Assembly: GCF_002149965.1 (NCBI RefSeq)
Contig: NZ_MSQB01000023.1
Span: 1 to 64,000, forward strand
Reading direction: 5' to 3'
Length of the DNA stretch: 64,000 nt
DNA from: Novosphingobium panipatense
Lineage (GTDB): Bacteria; Pseudomonadota; Alphaproteobacteria; Sphingomonadales; Sphingomonadaceae
The notes below the pieces were generated by a model. It saw only the letters and a program-made list of their open reading frames with translations. It searched no databases and was not told the origin of the DNA. Of the stretch, positions 1 through 8,513 are shown piece after piece (the first letter of the stretch is position 1; each line of letters starts with the position of its first letter). The translations under genes and the position numbers were made by a program.

Positions 1-84
1 AAGCCCTTCACCTGGGCCGCCGATCCCGACAAAATCATCGCCGCCGTCAAGCGCGGGCACCAAGCGTTAGATTCCATCCACTAG
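1..84 (+). CDS. IS630-family transposase, C-terminal fragment (cut by window edge)
   Basis: Frame 1 is open from the first base to a TAG at 82-84 and encodes 27 residues. They begin KPFTWAADPDKIIAAVKRG and end in DSIH. The FTW-ADPDKIIAAV-RGHQ pattern is the usual tail of IS630/Tc1-mariner type DDE transposases, just after the catalytic domain. Only this tail is inside the window, so whether the element is intact cannot be judged. No terminal inverted repeat or TA duplication could be recognised in the following bases. It marks an insertion-sequence boundary next to the AT-rich stretch at about 530-740. The family call rests on one short motif. Confidence 0.7.
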   Translation, partial: KPFTWAADPDKIIAAVKRGHQALDSIH

Positions 85-260
85 CAAATCGTCCCGCCGC
101 TATTCGCAGCCGATTCGATACTGTTCGCAGATGTTACCCCCGGTGTTCGCTGGAATTTGAAATCGCCGATCCCGAATTTGGTTAAGATGGTTCAGGATAT
201 GGCGACATTCGCGAACTGACCTAAGGATAACCACAGCGCGGTCTTTGCGTCTTGCGTAGG

Positions 261-407
261 CTAATCCGGTTTGGATCGATTCCGCGGGATCTCGCGGTCG
301 TCGCGCAAGCTGTCGATCGCGGCCTGGAGATGGGCGGCGGCAACCAGGGCGCCCAGTTCTTCGAGCTCCTCCAGCTTGGCCCCAAGTTCGCAGATCAGCT
401 GAGACAT
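261..407 (-). CDS. Small conserved-looking hypothetical protein (48 aa)
   Basis: An ATG at 407-405 is preceded by a purine-rich GAGAGGGAGAGG stretch that makes a good ribosome-binding site. The frame runs 48 codons to TAG at 263-261. The product starts MSQLICELGAKLEELEEL, continues with an Ala-rich segment (LVAAAHLQAAIDSL), and ends basic. It is a predicted single amphipathic helix-rich protein with no signal peptide. Its style resembles short orphan proteins common in sphingomonads, recalled from general knowledge and not searched. Longer frames over the same bases lack a ribosome-binding site and have unlikely composition. Function unknown. Its leader carries two tandem hairpins (441-484). 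Confidence 0.55.
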   Translation of the reverse strand: MSQLICELGAKLEELEELGALVAAAHLQAAIDSLRDDREIPRNRSKPD

Positions 408-440
408 TGTCCTCTCCCTCTTCACAGTGCGGTTCTCCTG

Positions 441-484
441 CAGGCAGGCGTGTTTCCTGCCTGGATCCGACTACCCTCGGATCC
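441..484. other. Two tandem hairpins in the leader of the 48-aa gene
   Basis: Two back-to-back perfect 8-base inverted repeats share one base. The first is CAGGCAGG (441-448) with CCTGCCTG (456-463), around a 7-base loop. The second is GGATCCGA (463-470) with TCGGATCC (477-484), around a 6-base loop. Both lie 34-77 bases upstream of the ATG at 407 on the minus strand. They would form adjacent stems in a leader transcript, or could be protein-binding palindromes. Seen directly; the function is unknown. Confidence 0.5.
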
Positions 485-530
485 GGGTTGCGACCCGCAC
501 CAGTTGTGGAGCGGAAATTTGGTTGAACAA

Positions 531-560
531 TAGCTCCGATAACGATCAATATCGGAGCTA
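531..560. promoter_or_regulatory. Perfect 10-base inverted repeat (possible operator or terminator stem)
   Basis: TAGCTCCGAT (531-540) pairs perfectly with ATCGGAGCTA (551-560) around the 10-base spacer AACGATCAAT. It lies at the boundary of the AT-rich segment, 124 bases upstream of the minus-strand 48-aa gene. The 20-base centre-to-centre geometry suits a dimeric DNA-binding protein as well as an RNA stem. There is no T run on either side typical of an intrinsic terminator. Confidence 0.4.
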
Positions 561-742
561 TAGGTCGTGCAATTACAGAATTTTCATCGGATTGGAATAA
601 GCATGATGCAACTGTCCTGCTTATGAACAGGTCGATAAATCCGGTTAACCGAGAGGTATTTTCGGGGATCCATAAATTTTGAATATTTATGAGGGATATT
701 AAAATCCGTATTGGTATTTATACGTAATGTTTCTGCGGCTTT

Positions 743-2245
743 TTAGCGCACAAAATCGTATTTTACGCTCGCCTGGATTCGGCTGGCGTCACGCGTGCTT
801 CCGTCCTGTCGTTTGAGGCGCCCGTAGAGCCCCTCGATACCCACCGAGAAGGACGATACCGGCGACCAGATCAGGTTGAGCGCGCCGTAACGGGATTCGG
901 AAAAGGCATCGCCCGGCAACAGGCCGCCGTCGCTTACGCCCAGGATACCCGCGACAAGGTTGGTGCGGAAAGCCGATGACCAGTTGTGCGTATAGGCGCC
1001 GTATCCGCCCGTGTGTTCGACAAGTCGCAGGCTGCCGTCCGATCGGAACGCGGCATCCAGCCCAAGGCCGTTGATGTCGTTGACATAGTGCGCCGCGCCC
1101 TTGCCCCATAGTGCCCCTGCGGAAAGCGCATTGGCATCGTCGAGCGAGAAGGAGCCGGATGCGGAGACCGCGAAGCCCAAGGCATCGTCCTTCGTCCCGC
1201 CATCTTCACTGCGGTAGCCGATCCGCCGCACGACGCCGCCGACCTGAAGATGACCTTTGGCATCCTCGTAACGGCCGACCAGCACGACATCGGGCATCGT
1301 TTCGGCCCCGGTCTGGTTGTCGGCCAGCAGGAGGTCGGTGTCGGGTTGTTCCAGGGAGAGCGTGAGGTGCGTGTTTCGTGCCACCTTGAAGGACTGGCGT
1401 ACCGATGCCGTGCGCAGGAAGATTGCGCCACCGGGCCCCCAGTTGTCGAGCGTATCGGGCAGGGCATCGGCATCGACCAGCGCCGAATAGCCGTAGCCCC
1501 CGTAAGTGTTCCCGACTTGCCCATAGGCATGGTTGAGATGGAAGCTGTAATCGGTGCCGTCTCCGTAGAAGTCGTTCTCGACGTAGAAACGCAAGTTGCC
1601 GAGCGACGAGGGGCGGCGGATTTCGAGGCTGAAGCGCGTGGCGCGCGCGCTGACGTCGGCGCGATTGCGGGCCTTGCTGCCGAAGGGGATGGAGGGCACG
1701 GCGAACTCGTCACGGTCTCCGACGAAACGCGGGTCATAGATCAGATCGACCTTCGCGAAGCCGCCGATGCGCACGGCGGTTTCGGTGCCGGGGATCTGGA
1801 TGAAGCCCTTGAGGTCGGGATCGTTCGGCGGGCTCTGGTTGTCGGGCCGTGAGGCGCCGGTGATGCGGTCCCCGATGGTATCGCGGCCCGGCAAGGGGGA
1901 GGCGGTGACGCCTAGGCTTCCTGCGGCGCTGGCGACTTGCGCGTTGGCAGGCGGTGCAGGGGGAGCGGCGGGCGTTTCCGGGGGCGCAGCGGGCGTGCGG
2001 CTTGCGGGCGCGGCATAAGCCTGGGCCTGGGCTTCGGGTGGTGGCGACGATGAAGAAGCAGAGGGTGCCTGCCGCATCGCCGCGATCTCGGCCTTGAGTG
2101 CTTCCACCGTGGCCTTGAGGTCGGCCACCTCACCGCGCAGTGCGGCGACGTCCTGCGCGTTATCCTGCGCTCTGGCGGGCAGGGCGGCGGCAACGGAGAC
2201 CGCCGCGCAGGCCAGAGTGAGGCTCCGGCCGGAAGAGTGGATCAT
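743..2245 (-). CDS. DcaP-like outer-membrane porin
   Basis: 500 residues. A signal peptide (about 1-26, ending ALPARA) is followed by a heptad-like helix (about 30-62) typical of the N-terminal coiled coil of DcaP-family trimeric porins. An Ala/Pro-rich linker (about 63-110) and a long region of alternating beta strands ending VKYDFVR follow. The family forms trimeric outer-membrane channels for small, often anionic compounds and peptides. The start has a GGGGG ribosome-binding stretch. It is the last gene of a four-gene operon, 15 bases after the acetyltransferase gene. This suggests, by inference, that it supplies or releases compounds handled by the arginine decarboxylase system. The substrate is not readable from the sequence. 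Confidence 0.8.
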   Translation of the reverse strand: MIHSSGRSLTLACAAVSVAAALPARAQDNAQDVAALRGEVADLKATVEALKAEIAAMRQAPSASSSSPPPEAQAQAYAAPASRTPAAPPETPAAPPAPPANAQVASAAGSLGVTASPLPGRDTIGDRITGASRPDNQSPPNDPDLKGFIQIPGTETAVRIGGFAKVDLIYDPRFVGDRDEFAVPSIPFGSKARNRADVSARATRFSLEIRRPSSLGNLRFYVENDFYGDGTDYSFHLNHAYGQVGNTYGGYGYSALVDADALPDTLDNWGPGGAIFLRTASVRQSFKVARNTHLTLSLEQPDTDLLLADNQTGAETMPDVVLVGRYEDAKGHLQVGGVVRRIGYRSEDGGTKDDALGFAVSASGSFSLDDANALSAGALWGKGAAHYVNDINGLGLDAAFRSDGSLRLVEHTGGYGAYTHNWSSAFRTNLVAGILGVSDGGLLPGDAFSESRYGALNLIWSPVSSFSVGIEGLYGRLKRQDGSTRDASRIQASVKYDFVR

Positions 2246-2260
2246 GCATAACCCCCTTCA

Positions 2261-2749
2261 TCAGACAGGGCGCACGAGCATCCTTGCTTCGGGGCCATAG
2301 CCCTTGGCCGGATCGAGCAGCCCGTCGCCGAGCAGTTCGAAGCCCTGCTTTTCCCAGAAGCCATGGGCATCCCCCACGGCGATCAGCACCACGCGGGAAA
2401 GCCCGCGCGCCTTGGCCTCGTCCACCCCGATCCGCACGGCCTCGCCTGCAAAACCCCGCCCGCGCGTGGAAGCGCCCAGCGCGAGGTCGTGCAGGAAATA
2501 GCAGTCGAACGGCTCGGCAAGGCCGGTCATCGGCTGGTTTATAACCGGCGGGCGGTCCTGACGGCCGGGATGCGAGACGAGGTAGCCGGCGACTTTGCCG
2601 TCATCCCCTTCCAGCACGTGGCAGCCGGAAGGGTAATGGCGGAAGCAGGCGGCGAAGACTTCCGGGTTCTCGGGATAGTCGAGGTGGACGATGTCCGCCA
2701 CGTCCGCCACATGAGCCACGTCGTCTTCGCGCATTTCCCGCCAGTGCAT
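2261..2749 (-). CDS. GNAT-family N-acetyltransferase
   Basis: 162 residues, the usual size of a single GNAT domain. The acetyl-CoA pyrophosphate-binding loop reads RGRGFAGEA (96-104) and follows the strand FLHDLALG. A C-terminal AHGFWEKQGFELLGDG segment matches the conserved GNAT end (aromatic residue and YxxxGF-like pattern). It is soluble, with no signal peptide. It lies 15 bases downstream of the antiporter gene and 15 bases upstream of the porin gene. That placement makes an amine such as agmatine or a related polyamine an attractive acceptor, but this is inference. Protein or small-molecule acetylation unrelated to arginine is also possible. Confidence 0.8.
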   Translation of the reverse strand: MHWREMREDDVAHVADVADIVHLDYPENPEVFAACFRHYPSGCHVLEGDDGKVAGYLVSHPGRQDRPPVINQPMTGLAEPFDCYFLHDLALGASTRGRGFAGEAVRIGVDEAKARGLSRVVLIAVGDAHGFWEKQGFELLGDGLLDPAKGYGPEARMLVRPV

Positions 2750-2764
2750 CGTCTTGCCGTTCCC

Positions 2765-4282
2765 TCAATCCGCCCCTGAGGGCGCCATCTGCTGCGCGGT
2801 CTCGCCGGCCTCCGCGGGCGCCTGTTCGCGCGAGCGGAGGTCGAGATCGCTGTGCCGTCCGACCGATAGCCAGAACATCACGGCAAGGGCAACGATGGTA
2901 ACGCCGAGAGCAAGGTAGCGCACCCAGACCGGAGCCTTGCCGCCGGGGTGGATGTGCTTCTCCTCAAGGTCGCGCTTGCGGGTGATCGAAGCGGAGTAGA
3001 ACACGATGGTGGCGATCACGAAGATCAGCGACCAGCGCGTCTGCTCGCCGTCCGAGCCGACCAGTGCGATCATGCAGTAGATCGCGCCAGCCAGACCCGC
3101 CGCCACGAAGAAGGTGTACTGGCCGTGCGGCATCTTGCCGTAGCCCAGTACCTTCACCGCGATGCACGAATAGATGTAGGGCAGCAGGGTCATGATGACC
3201 GCGATCGAGGCGATCTTGCCGAACTGCTGGCTGGCCGTGGGCGACATCGTGGCGAGCACCTGCACGCTCATGATGACGGCCACGATGACGAGGCCCAGGG
3301 AGGGCACGCCGCGCTTGTTGACCTTTGCGAAGATGCCGGGGAACAGCCCGTCATCTGCCGCCGCCTTGGCCGACTGGCCGACCAGCAGGGTCCAGCCCGC
3401 CAGCGAGCCGAGACAGCCCACCGCCGCGCAGAGCGCCACGGTGCTGCCTGCGAAGTCGCCTAGCGCCAGCCTTGCCGCGTCCGCGAATGGCGCGGAGGAG
3501 GCGATCAGTTCCTTGTTGGGGATCATGCCCATGATGACCGAGGAACTGAGCACATAGGCCACCGAGGCGAGCACCACGCCACCTACCGTCGCGATCGGCA
3601 CGTTGCGGGAAGGATTGGCGACGACGCCGGCCGAGACCGAGGCGCTCTCCACCCCGATGAAGGCCCATAGCGTGAAAGTCAGCGTGGCCATCACCGCGTT
3701 CGGGCTGGACTGGCCCGAGACGTTCCATGCGGAAGAGAAGATCTCCGGCTTGAACCAGAACCAGCCGAACAGCGCCATGCCGAAGATCGGCACGAGGGCG
3801 AACACCGTGGTGAAGCTCTGGAGGCGCCCGACCACCTTGGGGCCAAGGATATTGGCGTAAGCGAAGAACCAGATGATCGCGATGGACCCGAAGGCCATCA
3901 CGATCGGCACTTTCAGCGCCGGGAAGAAGTGCGAGAGATAACCCAGCCCCGCGACCGCCAGCGCCACGTTGCCGACCACGTTGGCCAGCCAGTAGATCAG
4001 GTTGGTCTGGTAGCCCATGTAGTCGCCGTAAGCCTTGCGGGCATAGGCATAAGGTCCGCCCGCCGCCGGATCGATGGCGGACAGCTTGGCGAAGACCAGC
4101 GCTAGCGCCACCGCGCCCACCACGGTCAAGAGCCAGCCGATCAATGCGATGGAGCCGATGGCAGAGAGGTTTGCGGGCAGCATGAACACGCCCGATCCCA
4201 TCATGTTGCCCGCCACCATCAAGGTGGCGGGAACGAGTCCGATCTTGCCGCTGTCGTCGCCCGCTGTTGCTGCTGTTGCCAT
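2765..4282 (-). CDS. adiC: Arginine/agmatine antiporter, AdiC-like (APC superfamily)
   Basis: 505 residues with about 12 membrane helices. The N-terminal GNMMGSGVFMLPANL motif forms the unwound TM1 substrate site of APC antiporters. The TLWAFIGVESASVSAGVV segment around TM6 holds the Trp and Ile that line the AdiC pocket. GGWTLL-type sequence (AGWTLLVGQSAKAAADDG) matches the TM8 region. Family members exchange extracellular arginine for intracellular agmatine. The protein is longer than the roughly 445-residue enterobacterial AdiC because of an extended hydrophilic C-terminus. Position 13 bases downstream of an arginine-type decarboxylase supports the specificity. The start has GGGGAG upstream. 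Confidence 0.85.
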   Translation of the reverse strand: MATAATAGDDSGKIGLVPATLMVAGNMMGSGVFMLPANLSAIGSIALIGWLLTVVGAVALALVFAKLSAIDPAAGGPYAYARKAYGDYMGYQTNLIYWLANVVGNVALAVAGLGYLSHFFPALKVPIVMAFGSIAIIWFFAYANILGPKVVGRLQSFTTVFALVPIFGMALFGWFWFKPEIFSSAWNVSGQSSPNAVMATLTFTLWAFIGVESASVSAGVVANPSRNVPIATVGGVVLASVAYVLSSSVIMGMIPNKELIASSAPFADAARLALGDFAGSTVALCAAVGCLGSLAGWTLLVGQSAKAAADDGLFPGIFAKVNKRGVPSLGLVIVAVIMSVQVLATMSPTASQQFGKIASIAVIMTLLPYIYSCIAVKVLGYGKMPHGQYTFFVAAGLAGAIYCMIALVGSDGEQTRWSLIFVIATIVFYSASITRKRDLEEKHIHPGGKAPVWVRYLALGVTIVALAVMFWLSVGRHSDLDLRSREQAPAEAGETAQQMAPSGAD

Positions 4283-4295
4283 TCCCGGTCTCCCC

Positions 4296-6584
4296 TCAGG
4301 ATTGCTTGACGACGTGAACGGTGTAGAGGCCGTCCTCCACTTCCACCCCGTGGGTATCGTGCCCGAACCCCGGGAAGCGCAGGTCGTAGCGCTCCAGCGC
4401 GCGCAGGTAGCCGATCAGCGCGCCCTCGGCGGGCCCGGCATTCTCGCCCGGCATCAGCAGGGGGATACCCGGCGGGTAGGGGACGATGCCGGTGGCGAGG
4501 GTGCGTTCGGCGAGATCGTCCAGCGTCACCTTCTCGATATTGCCGCGCACCAGTTCCTCGTAGGCGGAAACCGGGCTCATGTCGGGCTTGGGCAGGATGC
4601 CGAAGGCTTCGGACATGGTGGCGGTGGTCTTGAGGTCGCCCATCGCCGCGAACATCAGGTCCGCCAGTTCGCGCAGGCCCATGCCGGAATAGCGGTCCGG
4701 GTAGTCGGCCACCAGCGAGGGGATCGTGCGTTCCAGCGGCGCGTTGGCGTCGTAGTCCTTGCGGAAGTCCAGCAGGGCATTGACCAGCGTGCCCCACTTG
4801 CCCTTGGTCACGCCCAGCGAGAACAGGAACAGCACGGTGAAGTCCGTGGTCTTTTCCACCACGATGCCGCGCGCGCCAAGGTAGGACGTCAGGATGCTGG
4901 CGGGAATGCCCACTGCGCGCAAGCTGCCGTCCGGGTCCATGCCGGGGGTCAGCACCGAGACCTTGATCGGATCGAGCATGCAGTAGCCCGGCTCGATATC
5001 GCCGAAGCCATGCCAGCCGGCATCGGGAACGAGTTGCCAGCAGGTGGGATCGGTGGCCAGATGCTCGGGATCGCATTCATGGAATGGCACGGTGCGTCCG
5101 CGCGCGTCATGCACTTCGTCGGGCTGCCAGATGTCGAAGAACCAGGCGTTGTCGTCGGCGCTTTCGGCATTGAGGCGGGCGATCATCTGGCGGAAGGCCA
5201 CGGCCTCGCGGATCGAGACATCGGTCAGATGCTCGCCGGAGCTTTCCATCATCGCTGCCGACACATCGTTGGACGCGATGATCGGATAGCAGGGCGAGGT
5301 GGAGGCATGCATCATGAACGCTTCGTTGAAGCGGGCATGATCGATCGGATTGCGGCCGTCGCGCACATGGATCATAGAGGCTTGCGACAGGGCTGCCAGC
5401 AGCTTGTGCGTCGATTGCGTGGCGAAGACCGTTGGCTTCGACTTGTCACGCGTTTCGGGATCGCCGTGCATGCCGAAGCGTTCGCGGTAGATCGGGTTGA
5501 AGCGGGCATAGCCGTACCACGCCTCGTCGAAATGCAGGCGGTCTACCGTGTCGCCCAGCAGTTCCTCGACCCGGGCGACGTTGTAGCACAGGCCATCATA
5601 AGTCGAATTGGTGATCACCGCGTGGACGGGCTTGGCCCCCTCCGGTGCCAGCGGATTGTCGGCCACCAGCAGGCGTAGGTGCGCGGGCGTCAGATGCTCG
5701 GGCGGGATCGGGCCGATGATGCCCAGCGCATTGCGCTTGGGCATCAGGTAGCACGGGATCGCGCCCGAAAGCGTCATCGCGTGCTCGACCGACTTGTGGC
5801 AGTTGCGGTCGCACAGCGCCACCTGATCCCGGGTGACCGAGGCCATCAGGATCACGCGGTTCGAGGTGGAGGAACCGTTGGTGACGTAATAGGTACGGTC
5901 CGCCCCGAAGACGCCCGCCGCATAACGCTCACCCGCGCCGATCGGTCCCGAATGATCGAGCAGCGAGCCAAGCTCGCCCACCGAGATCGACAGGTCGGAC
6001 CGGAACAGGCTTTCCCCGAAGAATTCGAAGAAGGCGCGGCCTGCGGGGGAGGTGAGGAAGGCGGTGCCGCCGGTGTGGCCGGGGGTGTGCCAGGAATATT
6101 CGTAAGTCTGCGCGAACTTCACCAACGCGCCGAACATCGGCGGCAGCACGGTGGAGCGATAGCGCTCGACAGCGGCGCGGATGCGGCCGCCTATGAAGTC
6201 CGCCGTGTCTTCCAGCAGCCAGACGAAGTCATCGGCCTTGGTCATGGCATCGGCCGGGATGGTCGAGGCGGCGCTGCGATTGGCGACGAGGAATATCGGG
6301 ACGCTGGAATTGAAATCGCGCATGGCATCGAGCACGCGGTGCGCGTCGCCATGGTCGGGGGTCTGGCCCAGTTCCCAGTCCAGCAGAAGGCACTGGATGG
6401 AGGGATCGGTGGCGACGATGGACACCGCGTCCTCCACGTCGTCGGAAACGATGATCTCGATCTCGCGCCGCTCCAGTTCGTCGACCAGCGCACCCAGTGC
6501 GCGTCCCGCGGCGGAAACATCCTCGAAGTTCTCGCGCACCAGCAGGGCGCGCATGGCCAGTCTCAGGCTCGAACGTGACACCAT
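4296..6584 (-). CDS. adiA: Biodegradative arginine decarboxylase (PLP fold type I, AdiA-like)
   Basis: 762 residues, against about 755 for enterobacterial AdiA. A receiver-like wing domain (about 1-130) precedes the PLP domain starting at WHTPGHTGG. The cofactor lysine is K394 in STHKLLAALSQAS. HFDEAWYGYARF supplies the Asp that contacts the PLP ring nitrogen, and the C-terminal domain ends near VVKQS. Motif order and spacing agree better with AdiA than with lysine (CadA) or ornithine enzymes. The reaction is arginine to agmatine plus CO2, consuming a cytoplasmic proton. It is the first gene of the adiA-adiC-GNAT-porin operon and has a strong GAGGAG ribosome-binding site. An alternative is a related lysine/ornithine decarboxylase; the adjacent AdiC-like antiporter argues for arginine. 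Confidence 0.88.
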   Translation of the reverse strand: MVSRSSLRLAMRALLVRENFEDVSAAGRALGALVDELERREIEIIVSDDVEDAVSIVATDPSIQCLLLDWELGQTPDHGDAHRVLDAMRDFNSSVPIFLVANRSAASTIPADAMTKADDFVWLLEDTADFIGGRIRAAVERYRSTVLPPMFGALVKFAQTYEYSWHTPGHTGGTAFLTSPAGRAFFEFFGESLFRSDLSISVGELGSLLDHSGPIGAGERYAAGVFGADRTYYVTNGSSTSNRVILMASVTRDQVALCDRNCHKSVEHAMTLSGAIPCYLMPKRNALGIIGPIPPEHLTPAHLRLLVADNPLAPEGAKPVHAVITNSTYDGLCYNVARVEELLGDTVDRLHFDEAWYGYARFNPIYRERFGMHGDPETRDKSKPTVFATQSTHKLLAALSQASMIHVRDGRNPIDHARFNEAFMMHASTSPCYPIIASNDVSAAMMESSGEHLTDVSIREAVAFRQMIARLNAESADDNAWFFDIWQPDEVHDARGRTVPFHECDPEHLATDPTCWQLVPDAGWHGFGDIEPGYCMLDPIKVSVLTPGMDPDGSLRAVGIPASILTSYLGARGIVVEKTTDFTVLFLFSLGVTKGKWGTLVNALLDFRKDYDANAPLERTIPSLVADYPDRYSGMGLRELADLMFAAMGDLKTTATMSEAFGILPKPDMSPVSAYEELVRGNIEKVTLDDLAERTLATGIVPYPPGIPLLMPGENAGPAEGALIGYLRALERYDLRFPGFGHDTHGVEVEDGLYTVHVVKQS

Positions 6585-6974
6585 CTGAAAAGGCTCCTCA
6601 ATCTCGTGATCCTGCCGACCCGGTGATGAGCGTGCTGCAATTGAACGTGCAGCATCCTTGTTCTTTCGATGAATCTATTCGTGAATTCGGTTTTTCGAAA
6701 AGTGTATCGATCAGGAAGAACGGCTCGGGAGAGGGTCAGTCCTGACGATGATCTGCAATACCGTGAATAATGAATCGCCAATGCAAACTGCATGGCGCCG
6801 TTATGAATTGAAGATACATGTTTCCGCCAGGAATGGCGGTCGAATGGGTACCTCTTGCTGATCGCGAATGATCGCGATTCGATTTACCCCGAACACGGCT
6901 GGAACATTGATCGAAATTGCTTTTCGTTCAAGGGGAAATATGCAAACCCTTGCAAGTCCCACTTCTGGTGAACC
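6585..6974. promoter_or_regulatory. Divergent promoter region between adiA operon and efflux operon
   Basis: 390 bases with no supportable gene. The region is AT-richer than flanking coding sequence. It must hold the promoters for the decarboxylase operon (minus) and the TolC-HlyD-permease operon (plus). Visible symmetry includes CCGCCA/TGGCGG (6824-6839) and two direct GATCGCGA copies near 6862-6880 that together form a TCGCGA-type palindrome. GANTC sites occur near 6670 and 6886. No recognised operator was identified, and no start point can be assigned. Confidence 0.5.
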
Positions 6975-8513
6975 ATGGTTGCAGGCAGCGAATTTCGTAA
7001 TCGAAATGTAATTGGCTGGGCCGGGATCTTTACGATGCTGGTCGCTCATCCCATCAGTGCTTTCGGACAAGTACAAGCCGAGAGTCCTGTTCTGGCAGGT
7101 AACACCCCAGCGGCGCTGTCCTTTGATGCGGCACGGCAGCGGCTCGACCGAGTGTCCTCTGCCCTGGGGGCTGCTTCGGATGAATTGAGCGCTGCCGAAT
7201 CCACCGCGCATGCGCTGAAGGCCCTGAACCGACCTGTCGTTTCCAGCTCGGTCTCGGTGATTGCCTACCAGAAATCGCTGTCGGTGGACCTGACCGGCCA
7301 GAAGGACAGTTTCAGCAATGCCGCGGGCCAGTTTCTCGAAGGGCTCCCCGGCGAATTCCCGGCCGAATTTTCCGGTATCGTGCAGCAGGTGACCGGACGG
7401 ATCGGCGAAGCGCTGCCGGGGCTGCTTTCGCAAATTCCCGACGAGCTCGATTTCCGGGCGCGGCAGACGGTGATCCGGCCCAATGTCACGGCCGTCATGC
7501 CCCTCTATTCGGGCGGTGCGATACCGGCGATCCAGCACGGCGCGGAAGCGGGGGCGGAACTGGCAAGGGCCAAACAGGCGGGCGCTCAGGACCTGTCCCA
7601 GGTCCGGCTGGTGCAGAGCTATTTCGGCCAGCAACTGGCCCAGGCGCTGCTCGCTTCGGCAGCCGGCACACGCGACGCTTTCGACAGACACCTCGCCAAT
7701 GCCCAGGCCCTGTTCCGTCAGGGCGTCATCCCCCGTTCGCGGGTTCTGGAAGTACAGGTGGCACGCGATGCTGCGCAGCGCGCGCTGGAGCGCGCGACCA
7801 TGGAGGAGCGCAATGCCTCGGACTCGCTCGCGCGGCTGCTCGATGCGGAGGGCGGCGTAAGCCCCACCACGCCGCTGTTCGTGAACGGCAATGCCCTAGA
7901 ACCGCTAGACGACTTTCTGGCGACGGCAATATCGCCGGGACAGCCGCAGATGCGCGCCGCGCAGGCCTCGCGTCATCTTGCAGAATCGGGTGTGGACCTT
8001 GCGAGGTCGCGCATGAGGCCGCAGGCTTTCGCGTTCGGATCCTACAATTTCAACCGCAGCGACGCCATTCCGGTCGATCCCGACTGGATCGTCGGTCTCG
8101 GCCTGCGCTTTACCCTCCTGTCTAATATAGACCGCCGCGATACGCTGGACGCGGCACAGGCACGAAGCCGTGCTGCGGATAATGCTGCGCGGGATATGCA
8201 GAAGACCATCGAGATCGAAACCAGCCGCGCCTACAACCTGGTGGAGACCGCGCGCCGATCCTTCCTGCTGCTGGACAGCAATATCAAGGCCGCCGAAGAG
8301 AACGTGCGGGTCCACGAAATCGGCTTCCGCGAAGGAGAGGACACGGCGAGCCAGTTGATCGATGCGCGCAACACGCTTTCGCTGGCACAGACGCAGCGGA
8401 TCGCCAGCGCCTACGAATATGTGGTCTCGCTTTCCGCTCTGCTGATGGCGAGTAACCGGGGCGACAGCTTCCGCGATTATCTCCTCCGCCCGGACAGGAT
8501 TTCCGCACCATGA
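6975..8513 (+). CDS. TolC-family outer-membrane efflux protein
   Basis: 512 residues. A signal peptide covers about 1-31 (cleavage near AFGQVQA). Two long alpha-helical hairpin repeats are rich in Ala, Gln, Arg and Ser. Beta-strand segments (VVSSSVSVIAYQ and AFGSYNFNRSD, each followed by a variable loop) mark the barrel strands of TolC-type trimers. It would form the outer-membrane exit duct of an efflux machine. It is the first gene of a four-gene operon in which every junction is a 4-base ATGA overlap. The ribosome-binding site is weak. The chosen ATG keeps the signal peptide intact, while a later ATG near 7035 would remove its n-region. Confidence 0.85.
   Translation: MVAGSEFRNRNVIGWAGIFTMLVAHPISAFGQVQAESPVLAGNTPAALSFDAARQRLDRVSSALGAASDELSAAESTAHALKALNRPVVSSSVSVIAYQKSLSVDLTGQKDSFSNAAGQFLEGLPGEFPAEFSGIVQQVTGRIGEALPGLLSQIPDELDFRARQTVIRPNVTAVMPLYSGGAIPAIQHGAEAGAELARAKQAGAQDLSQVRLVQSYFGQQLAQALLASAAGTRDAFDRHLANAQALFRQGVIPRSRVLEVQVARDAAQRALERATMEERNASDSLARLLDAEGGVSPTTPLFVNGNALEPLDDFLATAISPGQPQMRAAQASRHLAESGVDLARSRMRPQAFAFGSYNFNRSDAIPVDPDWIVGLGLRFTLLSNIDRRDTLDAAQARSRAADNAARDMQKTIEIETSRAYNLVETARRSFLLLDSNIKAAEENVRVHEIGFREGEDTASQLIDARNTLSLAQTQRIASAYEYVVSLSALLMASNRGDSFRDYLLRPDRISAP

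Larger units (their letters stand above)
408..742. other. Intergenic stretch: hairpin-rich leader plus AT-rich segment
   Basis: These 335 bases separate the 48-aa gene from the 3' end of the porin gene. No coding sequence is supported. The part near 408-490 is the leader of the small minus-strand gene and carries tandem inverted repeats. The part from about 530 to 735 is clearly AT-richer than anything around it and contains a perfect 10-base inverted repeat (531-560) and a 7-base CATAAAT/ATTTATG repeat (671-691). The AT-rich part lies just downstream of the porin stop, so it may contain its transcript end. No classic GC stem followed by a T run is present. Confidence 0.6.

Noticed and set aside
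94..94. tRNA, rRNA or CRISPR elements anywhere in the window
   Set aside because: Intergenic regions were read for cloverleaf-type pairs, CCA ends and regularly spaced repeats; none were convincing.
94..100. Insertion-sequence terminal inverted repeat after the transposase fragment
   Set aside because: No partner repeat is inside the window, so no boundary could be assigned.
100..549. 149-codon minus-strand frame over the small-protein region
   Set aside because: No ribosome-binding site, many Arg/Gly residues. The overlapping 48-codon frame has a good ribosome-binding site and a plausible helical product.
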